From NCBI RefSeq assembly GCF_019024325.1, contig NZ_JAFNJS010000002.1:806118-870117 (forward strand): a stretch of 64,000 bases of DNA. The letters run 5' to 3'. The notes under the pieces were generated by a model. That model did not search any database. It was not told where the DNA came from and saw only the letters and a program-made list of their open reading frames with translations. A program made the position numbers and the translations under genes. The first letter of the stretch is position 1. The number at the start of each line of letters is the position of its first letter. The DNA is from Falsiroseomonas tokyonensis. Lineage in GTDB: Bacteria; Pseudomonadota; Alphaproteobacteria; Acetobacterales; Acetobacteraceae. Below are positions 8,564 through 16,362 of the stretch, one piece after another.

Positions 8564-9703
8564 TCAAGCGATCCGCTCCCCGGCGCGCCACACCTTCCGC
8601 ACCACGGCGTGCCCCTCATGCGGCCGGATCTGCACCAGGTCGGCGCGCAGCCCGGCCTCCAGCCGCCCGCGATCCGTGAAGCCGGCCATCCGTGCGGCGG
8701 TATCCGTGATCATCGCGATCGCGGCCGGCAGCGTCGTGTGGCCCTGGCCGGCGGCGAGCCAGGCGGCCTCGACCATCGCCGGCGGCACATAATCGCTGGC
8801 CAGCACATCCACCGCCTGGTCGTGCATCAGGTCGGAGACCGCCACATTGCCCGAATGGCTGCCGCCGCGGACGATGTTCGGCGCGCCGGCGATCACCTGC
8901 ACGCCCAGCTTCTTCGCCGCCTGCGCGGCCTCCAGCGTCACCGGGAATTCGCTGATGCGGATGCCATCGGCGGCATTGCGGGCGATGCCTTCGGGGCTGT
9001 CATCGTCATGGCTGGCGAGTGGCAGATTGCGATAGGCCACCCGTTCCAGCAGCCAGCGCCGGTTCGGCTCCAGCAGCCGCTCCCGCTGCTCCAGCAGTTC
9101 CGTGATCCGCTTGTCCACCTGCTCGGCCGTCTTGCCGTTACGGATACGCATCTGGCGATAGCGTTCCACGTCCCGGTACTGCCCGACCCCTGGTGAGTGG
9201 TCCATGAAGCTGACCATGCGGACCAGCGGATGGTCGGCCGCCATCTCCACGAGTTCGCGCATATCCGCGGCCGGGATCTCGCAGCGCAAATGCAGAAAAT
9301 GGTCGGATTTCAGCAGGCCGGTGCCGGCCAGCGCGTCCAGGTCCTGCACGCCCTCCACGAAGGTCTGCGTGCGGCCCACATCGAAGCCGAGGTCGCCGAG
9401 GCAGAGCGCGTCCAGCACGGTGGTGACGCCGGCGGCGGCCGTCTGGCTGTCATGCGCCAGCATGGCGGAGCGGGACGGCCAGCGCGCGGTGGCGCGCGGC
9501 TGCACCTGGCGTTCAAGGTTGTCGGTATGCACGTCAACGATGCCGGGGATCAGGTGGTCGCCATCCAGGTCGAGCGCGCCGGGGGCCTGGCTGCGGCCGG
9601 GCTGGATCTCGGCGATGCGGTCGCCGCGGATCACCAGCGTGCCGTGCAGCACCTCCCCCGCCAGGACGAGGTGGGCATTGGTGAGGATCAGTTCGGGGAT
9701 CAT
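8564..9703 (-). CDS. phnM: Alpha-D-ribose 1-methylphosphonate 5-triphosphate diphosphatase
   Basis: 379 residues, amidohydrolase superfamily. Removes pyrophosphate from ribose 1-phosphonate 5-triphosphate to give the substrate of PhnJ. Metal motif VDVHTDNLERQVQPR near residue 55, SHDDD near 250, GAPNIVRGGSHSGN and ASDYVPPAM further on match canonical PhnM. Its ATG overlaps the phnL stop by four bases (ATGA, 9700-9703), so translation is coupled. A second PhnM-type protein is encoded at 15147-16286. Downstream are two palindromic repeats and DUF1045. Confidence 0.95.
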   Translation of the reverse strand: MIPELILTNAHLVLAGEVLHGTLVIRGDRIAEIQPGRSQAPGALDLDGDHLIPGIVDVHTDNLERQVQPRATARWPSRSAMLAHDSQTAAAGVTTVLDALCLGDLGFDVGRTQTFVEGVQDLDALAGTGLLKSDHFLHLRCEIPAADMRELVEMAADHPLVRMVSFMDHSPGVGQYRDVERYRQMRIRNGKTAEQVDKRITELLEQRERLLEPNRRWLLERVAYRNLPLASHDDDSPEGIARNAADGIRISEFPVTLEAAQAAKKLGVQVIAGAPNIVRGGSHSGNVAVSDLMHDQAVDVLASDYVPPAMVEAAWLAAGQGHTTLPAAIAMITDTAARMAGFTDRGRLEAGLRADLVQIRPHEGHAVVRKVWRAGERIA

Positions 9704-10398
9704 GCGGCGTCCTGGATTGGCAAAACTTCGAACAGGCGATCGGCCACCTGCTCGCGGATTTCGGTGTCGTGGAAGATCCCGATCAGCGCCGCGCCGCGGG
9801 CCTTGGCCTCCGCCATCAGGGCCACGACAACCTGGCGGTTCACCGGGTCGAGGCTGGCGGTGGGCTCGTCGAGCAGCAGCACGGGGTAGTCCGCGGCGAA
9901 GCCGCGCGCCAGGTTGATACGCTGCTGTTCGCCGCCGGAGAAGGTGGAGGGCGGCAGGTCGTGCAGGCGGGGCGGCAGGTTCAGGCGGGTGAGGAGTTCC
10001 GTGGCCCGCGTCAGGGCGGCCTCGGCCGGCACGCCGCGGGTGCGCAGGGGCTCCGCCACAATTTCTCGGGCGCCGACGCGGGGGATGACGCGGAGGAACT
10101 GGGAGACATAGCCCAGCGTCTCCCGCCGGATTTCGCGCACCAGAAGCGGGTCGGCGGCCGCCAGGTCGACCAGCTCGCCGCGATGGCGGATCAGGATGCG
10201 GCCCGAGCCGGCACCGTAATTGCCGTAGAGGCAGCGCATCAGCGTGGACTTGCCGGCGCCGGAGGGCCCGGTCAGCGCGACGCATTCGCCGGGCGCCACG
10301 CTGAAATCCACGGCATCGAGCACGGGGATGCGGACATCGCCCTGCAGATGCAGCCGAAAGGCCTTGGACAGGCCCTCCGTGGCCAGGGCGACGCTCAT
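9700..10398 (-). CDS. phnL: C-P lyase complex ABC-type subunit PhnL
   Basis: 232 residues, ATPase of the ABC type in the phosphonate ribosylation step together with PhnG, H and I; it is not a transporter. Walker A GPSGAGKST at residues 44-52, signature FSGGEQQRINLARG, Walker B VLLLDEPTAS and a late His switch (FHDTEI) are all intact. Overlaps phnK by four bases (10395-10398) and phnM by four bases. Confidence 0.95.
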   Translation of the reverse strand: MSVALATEGLSKAFRLHLQGDVRIPVLDAVDFSVAPGECVALTGPSGAGKSTLMRCLYGNYGAGSGRILIRHRGELVDLAAADPLLVREIRRETLGYVSQFLRVIPRVGAREIVAEPLRTRGVPAEAALTRATELLTRLNLPPRLHDLPPSTFSGGEQQRINLARGFAADYPVLLLDEPTASLDPVNRQVVVALMAEAKARGAALIGIFHDTEIREQVADRLFEVLPIQDAA

Positions 10399-11267
10399 GC
10401 CAGCACCGAGGAAACCAGGAGTTGCGTATAGGGGTGCTGCGGGTCGTCCAGCACGCGGTCGGTGAGGCCGCTCTCCACCACCACGCCGTGCCGCATCACC
10501 AGCATCCGATGCGCCAGCAGGCGGGCGGCGGCGATGTCATGCGTCACGATCAGCACGGCGAGGCCGAGGTCGGCGACCAAAGCGCGGATCAGGTCCAGCA
10601 GCCGGGCCTGGACGGAGACATCGAGACCGCCGGTCGGCTCGTCCATGAAAACCAGCTTTGGCAATGTTACCAGGGTGCGGGCGATCTGCAGGCGCTGCTG
10701 CATGCCGCCGGAAAATTTCGCGGGGACCTCGTCCATGCGGGTGGGGTCGATCTCCACGCGGGTCAGCCAGTGGGCCGCCTGGTCGCGGATATTCCCATAG
10801 TGGCGCGCGCCTGTGGCCATCAGCCGCTCGCCGATATTGCCGCCGGCGGAGACGGCCATGCGGAGGCCATCGCGCGGGTTCTGATGCACAAAACCCCATT
10901 CGGTGCGCATCAGGCGGCGGCGCGCGGCCTCGGTCATGCCGAGGACGTCCTGGCCGAGATAGGAGACCTCCCCGGCATCGGGGCGCATGAGGCCGGAGAG
11001 AACCCGGAGGAGGGTGGTCTTGCCGCTGCCGGATTCACCGACGATGGCGACGACCTCGCCGGGGTGGATGTCGATGTCCACGCTATCGAGGGCGGCGATG
11101 CGGCCGAAGCGGAGGGTGAGGTCGCGGGCGGTGAGGAGGGGAGTCTGGGCGGCAAGACCCCCACCCCGACCCTCCCCCGCAAGCAGGGGAGGGGGAAGAT
11201 GGGCGCCTCCCTCTCCCGCTTGCGGGGGAGGGATGGGGTGGGGGGTCTTCGAGGAGCGCTCGTTCAT
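10395..11267 (-). CDS. phnK: C-P lyase complex ABC-type subunit PhnK with repeat-encoded N-terminal insertion
   Basis: 290 residues. PhnK docks on the PhnGHIJ core as an ABC-type ATPase. Walker A GESGSGKTT, signature FSGGMQQRLQIART and Walker B LVFMDEPTGG are intact. The family normally begins close to the PLLTARDLTLRFG segment, which here starts near residue 43. Residues 7-38, rich in Pro and Gly, are encoded by a 96-base inverted pair of palindromic repeats (11154-11249). The start is fixed by the ATGA overlap with the phnJ stop at 11264-11267, and no other ATG lies between it and the domain. So the insertion appears to be translated. Confidence 0.93.
   Translation of the reverse strand: MNERSSKTPHPIPPPQAGEGGAHLPPPLLAGEGRGGGLAAQTPLLTARDLTLRFGRIAALDSVDIDIHPGEVVAIVGESGSGKTTLLRVLSGLMRPDAGEVSYLGQDVLGMTEAARRRLMRTEWGFVHQNPRDGLRMAVSAGGNIGERLMATGARHYGNIRDQAAHWLTRVEIDPTRMDEVPAKFSGGMQQRLQIARTLVTLPKLVFMDEPTGGLDVSVQARLLDLIRALVADLGLAVLIVTHDIAAARLLAHRMLVMRHGVVVESGLTDRVLDDPQHPYTQLLVSSVLA
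11154..11198 (-). repeat. REP-like palindrome copy 3, inside phnK
   Basis: AAGACCCCCACCCCGACC followed by CTCCCCCGCAAGCAGGGGAG. It is an inverted copy of the element at 11208, together spanning exactly 96 bases (32 codons) in frame with phnK. Confidence 0.75.
11208..11249 (+). repeat. REP-like palindrome copy 4, inside phnK
   Basis: TCCCTCTCCCGCTTGCGGGG, then GAGGGATGGGGTGGGGGGTCTT. The outer ends AAGACCCC/GGGGTCTT of copies 3 and 4 are complementary, giving a symmetrical doublet. Confidence 0.75.
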
Positions 11268-12106
11268 TCCGCCGCTTCCTTCACCGCCTGCCGCTCGCTG
11301 CAGAAGTCCGTGTCCGAACAGACAAAAATCCGCCCGCCCACGTCATCCGTCAGCACCTCATCCAGATAGGTATCGCGCGACCCGCACAGCTCGCAGGCAT
11401 GCGGCGCGCGGATCGGCCGGAAGGGGTGGTCGTCGAAGTCCAGGCTTTTGACCGACGTGTACGGCGGCACGGCGTAGATGCGCTTCTCCCGCCCTGCGCC
11501 GAACAGCTGCAGCGCCGGCATCTGGTCCATCTTCGGATTGTCGAAGGCGGGGATCGGAGACGGCGACATCAAGTAACGAGAATTCACCATCACCGGGTAG
11601 CTGTAGCTGGTGGCGATATGGCCGTGGCGGGCAATGTCCTCATACAGCTTCACATGCATCAGCCCGTAATCCGCCATGGCATGCATCCGCCGCGTCTCCG
11701 CGATGCGCGGCTCCAGCCGGCCCAGCGGCTCGGGGATCGGCACCTGGTAGACCAGGATCTGGTCCTCCCGCAGGGGGCGTTCGGGGATGCGGTGGCGGGT
11801 CTGGATGATGGTCGCGGCTTCCGTGCTTTCGGTGGTCGCGACGCCGGCGGTGCGGCGGAAGAAGGCGCGGATGGACACCGCATTGGTGGTGTCGTCGCTG
11901 CCCTGGTCGATCACCTTCAGCACATCGGCCGGGCCGAGCACCGCGGCGGTGACCTGGATGCCGCCCGTGCCCCAGCCATAGGGCAGCGGCATTTCCCGCG
12001 ACCCGAAGGGCACCTGGTGGCCGGGGATGGCGACGGCCTTCAGGATGGCACGGCGGATCATCCGCTTCGTGCTCTCATCGAGATAAGCGAAGTTGTAGCC
12101 GCTCAC
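11264..12106 (-). CDS. phnJ: Alpha-D-ribose 1-methylphosphonate 5-phosphate C-P lyase
   Basis: 280 residues. Radical SAM enzyme that breaks the carbon-phosphorus bond, releasing methane (from methylphosphonate) and ribose cyclic phosphate. The C-terminal cluster motif is Cys-x2-Cys-x21-Cys followed by x5-Cys (HACELCGSRD ... VCSDTDFC), the same spacing as in the well-studied E. coli PhnJ, where three cysteines hold the 4Fe-4S cluster and the last forms the thiyl radical. GWGTGGIQ and the PPYTSV segment are also conserved. Four-base ATGA overlaps link it to phnI and phnK. Confidence 0.97.
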   Translation of the reverse strand: MSGYNFAYLDESTKRMIRRAILKAVAIPGHQVPFGSREMPLPYGWGTGGIQVTAAVLGPADVLKVIDQGSDDTTNAVSIRAFFRRTAGVATTESTEAATIIQTRHRIPERPLREDQILVYQVPIPEPLGRLEPRIAETRRMHAMADYGLMHVKLYEDIARHGHIATSYSYPVMVNSRYLMSPSPIPAFDNPKMDQMPALQLFGAGREKRIYAVPPYTSVKSLDFDDHPFRPIRAPHACELCGSRDTYLDEVLTDDVGGRIFVCSDTDFCSERQAVKEAAE

Positions 12107-13173
12107 TTGGCTGCCTCCACGCTCGCCCGCATGGTCCGGACGTTCTCAAGCTCCGACTGGAAGTCGACGTAGTGCGGCAGCTTCAGATGCTCGACGAAGC
12201 CGGTCGCCTCGACATTGTCGCAATGCGACAGGACGAATTCCTGCTGCTGCGCCGGGGCATCGGAGGCCTCGCCGAGTTCCGCCGCGCGCAGCGACCGGTC
12301 GACCAGCGCCATGGACATGGCCTTGCGCTCGCCATGGCCGAAGACGAGGCCATAGCCGCGGGTGAACTGCGGCGGCTCCGTGCGGCTGCCCTTGAACTGG
12401 TTCACCATCTGGCATTCGGTGACGGTGATGTCGCCGAGGTCGATCTCGAAGCCGAGCTCCGGCGGCGTGAAGCCGACCGCCACCTCGCCCATGCGGATCT
12501 CGCCGACGAAGGGATGGTTGCCGCCATAGCCGCGCTGGGTGGAGTAGCCGAGGGAGAGCAGAAAGCCTTCGTCGCCGCGCGCCAGCGCCTGCAGCCGCAG
12601 GGCGCGGTCGGCGGGGAAGGAGAGCGGTTCGCGCGTCAGGTCGCCCGGCTCGTCCTCGGACGCCGCCTCACGCTGCATCAGCCCCTCGCGGGCCAGCATT
12701 TCGGTGACGCGCGGCGTGGGTTCGCGGCTCGCTTCCGCCTCGGGCGCGCCGCTGGGCACATGGCCCCCGGCCGCCAGGGCAAAGTCGAGGAGGCGATGCG
12801 TATAGTCGAAGGTCGGCCCCAGAACCTGGCCGCCCGGCAGATCCTTGTAGGCGGCGCTGATGCGGCGTTGGATCGCCATGGTGTTGGTATCCAGCGGCAC
12901 GCTGGCGCCGAAGCGGGGCAGGGTGGTGCGATAGGCGCGCAGCAGGAAGGCGGCCTCGATGAGATCGCCGCGGGACTGCTTCACCGCCAGTGCGGCGAGG
13001 CCCCGGTCGTGGCAGGACCCCTCCGCCATCACCCGGTCCACGGCGAGGCCCAGCTGCGCCTGCACCTGGTCCGCCGTCAGTTCCGGCAGGGAAGGGTCGC
13101 CGCGACGGGTCTCGTCGAGCCAGGCATGGGCGGCGCCGATCGCCCGCTCACCGCCCTTGGTCGCGACATACAT
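12103..13173 (-). CDS. phnI: C-P lyase core subunit PhnI
   Basis: 356 residues. With PhnG and PhnH plus PhnL it attaches the alkyl phosphonate to ribose of ATP, releasing adenine. The N-terminus MYVATKGGERAI and the YSTQRGYGGNHPF and VNQFKGSRTEPPQFTRGYGL segments are diagnostic of PhnI. Start is the ATG at 13173, three bases after the phnH stop; the stop overlaps phnJ by ATGA. Confidence 0.97.
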   Translation of the reverse strand: MYVATKGGERAIGAAHAWLDETRRGDPSLPELTADQVQAQLGLAVDRVMAEGSCHDRGLAALAVKQSRGDLIEAAFLLRAYRTTLPRFGASVPLDTNTMAIQRRISAAYKDLPGGQVLGPTFDYTHRLLDFALAAGGHVPSGAPEAEASREPTPRVTEMLAREGLMQREAASEDEPGDLTREPLSFPADRALRLQALARGDEGFLLSLGYSTQRGYGGNHPFVGEIRMGEVAVGFTPPELGFEIDLGDITVTECQMVNQFKGSRTEPPQFTRGYGLVFGHGERKAMSMALVDRSLRAAELGEASDAPAQQQEFVLSHCDNVEATGFVEHLKLPHYVDFQSELENVRTMRASVEAAK

Positions 13174-13176
13174 GGC

Positions 13177-13791
13177 TCAGCCTTCCTCGATCGCGACGCT
13201 GCGCGGCAGGGCGGCGATGGCGTCGCCTGCGCAGAGGATCACATCCACCCCGCAGGGCGTCCGCGCCCGGTTCGCCGTCCAATCCGCCAAGAAGCCTGGC
13301 GGGGCGCCGCCCACATGCAGCCGGTGTTCGTCGCGGATGCCCGGACCGGTCAGCCGCCAGCCGCGTCCTTCGGTCAGCGAAGCCACCTCCAGGATCAGCG
13401 TGGCGCCGCGCTCCGGCTCCTCCTCCGTCCCCGGATCCAGCGCCGGCAGTGCGGCCTCCCGGTCCAGCACGAACTGCGCCGCGCCCGCGGTGACCAGCGG
13501 CGCACCGCAATGGAAGCGCACCCAGGCCGCCGCCTCGGGGCCGGCCCTGAGGCAAAGCCGCGTCTCGGCATCCACCAGGGTCAGCAGCACGGCCGCGGCG
13601 GCCGGGGACAGGCCCGGCGGCAATTCCGGCAGGTCGGGCACGCGCTGCACCTGACCGGGGCGGCTCATCGCCTGCAGAACGGCGCGGAAGCTGGCCTGGG
13701 CGTCCAGCACGGGGTCGGCGAAGCCGGGGAAGGTCGTGCCAGAGGCGCGCGGAGAGGTCGTGCCGGAGGCGCGCGGAGAGGGGCTGGTCAT
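13177..13791 (-). CDS. phnH: C-P lyase core subunit PhnH
   Basis: 204 residues. Structural subunit of the PhnGHIJ core. The GFADPVLDAQASFRAVLQAMSRPG segment near the N-terminus is typical, as is FLADWTANRARTPCGVDVILC near the C-terminus. The ATG at 13791 overlaps the phnG stop (ATGA), which settles the start. Residues about 5-20 contain a duplicated PRASGTT unit from a perfect-period 24-base tandem repeat, a small lineage-specific extension ahead of the domain. Confidence 0.93.
   Translation of the reverse strand: MTSPSPRASGTTSPRASGTTFPGFADPVLDAQASFRAVLQAMSRPGQVQRVPDLPELPPGLSPAAAAVLLTLVDAETRLCLRAGPEAAAWVRFHCGAPLVTAGAAQFVLDREAALPALDPGTEEEPERGATLILEVASLTEGRGWRLTGPGIRDEHRLHVGGAPPGFLADWTANRARTPCGVDVILCAGDAIAALPRSVAIEEG
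13732..13779 (-). repeat. 24-base tandem duplication in the start of phnH
   Basis: Two copies (13732-13755 and 13756-13779) differing at one position (GCCAGAGG versus GCCGGAGG), in frame. They give the repeated RASGTT peptide near the N-terminus of PhnH. Confidence 0.8.
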
Positions 13792-14255
13792 CGCATCTGG
13801 GTCATGGTGAAGAACTCCACGCGGGTGGCCGCGGCCTTCCGCGCCTGGGCTTCGCGGCGCGCCGCCTGGGCGCGCTCCAGCGGGGCGATCACCGCCGCCT
13901 CCAGCCCCGGCGCGCGGGCCGGGTCCTGCATCAGCGCATCGACCACGGCGGCGAGCTCCGCCTGGCGGGAATCCCGCCCGGCGACATAGCCATGCCCCAC
14001 CGTGCCATCCGGCAGCCGCACGGCGCATCGGGTGACGGTCATCTCGCCCAGGTTGAAGGGGGCGCCATCCCCGCCGGCGCGGCCGCGCACCATAACCAGC
14101 CCCGTCTCCGGCCCGCGCAGGCGCCGATGCGCCGGCAGGCCGGGCAGATCCTGGAGCCGCGCGGCGATATCCTCGGCCGCGGCCCGCGCCAGGATGGACA
14201 TCCAGCGACGGCGTGCGGGAGGATCGGGAAGGGGGGGTGTCTGGGCTTCGATCAT
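13788..14255 (-). CDS. phnG: C-P lyase core subunit PhnG
   Basis: 155 residues, first gene of the minus-strand phn operon. RRWMSILARA at the N-terminus, and the TVTRCAVRLPDGTVGHGYVAGRD and AELAAVVDALMQDP segments, are PhnG hallmarks. I use the ATG at 14255. An upstream in-frame TTG at 14279 falls inside the operator palindrome and is rejected as a start. The gene is preceded by a promoter/operator shared with phnF. Confidence 0.95.
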   Translation of the reverse strand: MIEAQTPPLPDPPARRRWMSILARAAAEDIAARLQDLPGLPAHRRLRGPETGLVMVRGRAGGDGAPFNLGEMTVTRCAVRLPDGTVGHGYVAGRDSRQAELAAVVDALMQDPARAPGLEAAVIAPLERAQAARREAQARKAAATRVEFFTMTQMR

Positions 14256-14267
14256 GGGGCGCTCTAT

Positions 14268-14279
14268 TTGTCTAGACAA
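14268..14279. promoter_or_regulatory. PhnF-type operator, perfect palindrome between phnG and phnF
   Basis: TTGTCTAGACAA is a perfect 12-base palindrome, 12 bases upstream of the phnG ATG and about 100 bases upstream of phnF. GntR/HutC-family regulators bind palindromes with GT...AC half sites, and a phnF gene is adjacent. It overlaps a candidate phnG -10 (TAGTTG at 14277-14282, minus) and a candidate phnF -35 (TAGACA at 14273-14278, plus), so one dimer could repress both directions. Binding is inferred. Confidence 0.7.
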
Positions 14280-14300
14280 CTAGTCATCCGCCCCGATAAG
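14273..14300 (+). promoter_or_regulatory. Candidate phnF promoter
   Basis: -35 TAGACA (14273-14278), 16-base spacer, -10 GATAAG (14295-14300). The -35 lies within the right half of the palindrome. Confidence 0.4.
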
Positions 14301-14305
14301 GTCAA
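14277..14305 (-). promoter_or_regulatory. Candidate phnG operon promoter
   Basis: On the minus strand, -35 TTGACC (14305-14300), 17-base spacer, weak -10 TAGTTG (14282-14277). The -10 overlaps the palindrome, consistent with repression by PhnF. Confidence 0.4.
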
Positions 14306-14382
14306 GCAAAACTCGCACAAGGCGACCGGGAGGGGTTTGAACTTTCGATGACGAACAAGGCAGCAAGGGGCTTCCCCCAGCG

Positions 14383-15147
14383 ATGACCGACGACACCAAG
14401 CGGCCCGAGACCCTGCCCGCCGGCGGCCTGCTGGCGCGCGGCCAGGGGATCGCGCTGTGGCGGCAGATCGCCCAGCGGCTGGAGCGGGACATCGCCAGCG
14501 GCCTGCATCCCCCCGGCGGCCGCCTGCCGACCGAGGCCGAGCTCGCCGGCCAGTACAACGTCAACCGCCACACCGTGCGCCGCGCGATGGAGGAGCTGGA
14601 AGGCCGCGGCCTGGTCCGCATCGAGCAGGGCCGCGGCAGCTTCGTGGCGGAGGATGTGGTCGACTACAGCCTCGGCCCGCGCACCCGCTTCTCCGAGATC
14701 ATCCGCCGGCAGAACCGCGAACCGGGCGGGCGCATCCTGCGCGTCGCGGAAACCGCGGCGGAGACGGGGCTGGCCGAGCTGCTCGGCATCCGCCGCGGCC
14801 GGCCGGTGATCGTGGTGGAACGCCTGGCCCTGGCCGATGGCCGGCCGCTGGTGCTCGGCACGCACCACTTCCCCGCCGCGCGCTTCGGCCGCCTGCCGGA
14901 GCTGCTGCGCGCCGATCCCTCCATCACCGCCGCCATGGCCGTCTGCGGCGTGCCCGACTACCGCCGCCGCGTCACCCGCATCACCGCCCGCCTGCCGACG
15001 CCGGAGGAGGCGGAGCTGCTGCAGCAATCCCGCAACCGCCCCGTGCTGGTGACCGAGGCGATCAACACCGATCCGGCGGGGGAGGTGGTGGATGTCACAT
15101 TCGGCCGCTACGCCGCCGGCCGTGCCCAGCTTGTCGTGGAGTCCTGA
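14383..15147 (+). CDS. phnF: Phosphonate locus GntR-family (HutC-type) regulator
   Basis: 254 residues. N-terminal winged helix (about 25-90) with LWRQIAQRLERDIASG and NVNRHTVRRAMEELEGRGLV, then a UTRA/HutC ligand domain (about 105-250). Divergent from phnG and adjacent to the palindromic operator, so it most likely represses the phn genes and itself until a phosphonate or phosphate-starvation signal appears. The stop overlaps the start of the second phnM-type gene (TGATG at 15145-15149), so the two are cotranslated. Confidence 0.93.
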   Translation: MTDDTKRPETLPAGGLLARGQGIALWRQIAQRLERDIASGLHPPGGRLPTEAELAGQYNVNRHTVRRAMEELEGRGLVRIEQGRGSFVAEDVVDYSLGPRTRFSEIIRRQNREPGGRILRVAETAAETGLAELLGIRRGRPVIVVERLALADGRPLVLGTHHFPAARFGRLPELLRADPSITAAMAVCGVPDYRRRVTRITARLPTPEEAELLQQSRNRPVLVTEAINTDPAGEVVDVTFGRYAAGRAQLVVES

Positions 15148-16286
15148 TGGTTTGGTCGATCGAGCGCGGCGACGCGCTGCTGGAGGGCGCGCTGCGCCTG
15201 GAACGGGTGGCGATGGCGGAGGGCGTCTTCGCCGCTGACCCGCCCGCGGCCGCGCGCCGCTTCGACGCCAGCGGGCTTTATGTGCTGCCCGGGCTGGTGG
15301 ACATCCACGGCGATGCGCATGAGCGGCAGATGCAGCCGCGGCCCGGCATCGGCTTCCCGCACGGGCTCGGCATGCGCGATTCGGCGGCGCAGCTGCTGGC
15401 CGCCGGCATCACCACCGCCTGCCTCGGCGTGACCCTGTCCTGGGAGCCCGGCCTGCGCGGCATCGCCGCCTGGCGTGCCACCCTGGCGGCGGTGGAGGCG
15501 CTGCGCCCGCAGGGGGGCTGTGACCTCCGCATCCATTGCCGCTACGAGGCCGACAACCTCGACGTGGTCGAGGAGCTGCTGACCGATATGGAAGCCGGCC
15601 GCGTAGCGCTGCTCGCCTTCAACGACCATACGCCCGGCATCGTGAAGCGCCTGCCCGACCCGGCCAAGGCGGCCTCCTACGCCCAGCGCGGCGGCGTTGC
15701 GGTGGCCGAGATCACCCGGCTCGCCGAGGCCGCACTGGCACGGCGCGCCGAGGTTCCGGCCGCCCATGCGCGCCTCGCCGCCGCCGCCCGCGCCAATGGC
15801 ATCCCCATGCTGAGCCATGACGACGCCACCCCCGAGGCCCGGGCGCATTTCCGCGATCTTGGCGCAAAGGTCTGCGAATTCCCGATGTCGGAGGCCGTGG
15901 CCGAGGCCGCCCGCGCGGCCGGTGAGCATGTGGTGATGGGCGCGCCGAATGTGGTGCGCGGCGGCAGCCATATGGGCTGGGGCTCCGCCGCGCCGATGGC
16001 GGAGCAGGGCCACGTGACCATCCTGGCCAGCGACTACTACTGGCCGGCGATGCTGGAGGCCGCCTTCGTCCTGGCCGGCCGCGGCGTGCTGGACCTGCCT
16101 TCCGCCTGGGCGCTGGTTTCCGCCAATCCGGCCGAGGCAGCCGGGCTTGCGGATCGCGGCCGCATCGCGCCCGGGCTGCGCGGCGACCTGGTGCTGGTGG
16201 ATCCCGCCCGGCGCGCGCCCATCGCCACCTTCTGCCAGGGCGAGCTGGCTTGGCTGGCTGCGGAGGCGGCCGGGCGCATCGGCTGA
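15147..16286 (+). CDS. Second PhnM-type diphosphatase (amidohydrolase superfamily)
   Basis: 379 residues, the same length as the operon PhnM. It keeps SHDDATPEA, GAPNVVRGGSHMGWG and ASDYYWPAM. The first metal motif reads VDIHGDAHERQMQPRPGIGFP rather than the usual HTDNLE, so one metal-binding or substrate-contacting position has changed. Its start overlaps the phnF stop by one base. It may be a paralogue with a different phosphonate-nucleotide preference, or the original partner of phnF. Calling it a functional PhnM is probable but not certain. Confidence 0.85.
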   Translation: MVWSIERGDALLEGALRLERVAMAEGVFAADPPAAARRFDASGLYVLPGLVDIHGDAHERQMQPRPGIGFPHGLGMRDSAAQLLAAGITTACLGVTLSWEPGLRGIAAWRATLAAVEALRPQGGCDLRIHCRYEADNLDVVEELLTDMEAGRVALLAFNDHTPGIVKRLPDPAKAASYAQRGGVAVAEITRLAEAALARRAEVPAAHARLAAAARANGIPMLSHDDATPEARAHFRDLGAKVCEFPMSEAVAEAARAAGEHVVMGAPNVVRGGSHMGWGSAAPMAEQGHVTILASDYYWPAMLEAAFVLAGRGVLDLPSAWALVSANPAEAAGLADRGRIAPGLRGDLVLVDPARRAPIATFCQGELAWLAAEAAGRIG

Positions 16287-16362
16287 AGGCCCCGCCTCAC
16301 GCGCTTGCCACTGGAGCGTTCGCCAGGCCATCGGCTACTGCGACCGCAAAGGGAGGTAAGCC

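Noticed and set aside
14256-14279. TTG at 14279 as the phnG start
   Set aside because: It is part of the operator palindrome and would add residues outside the PhnG family.
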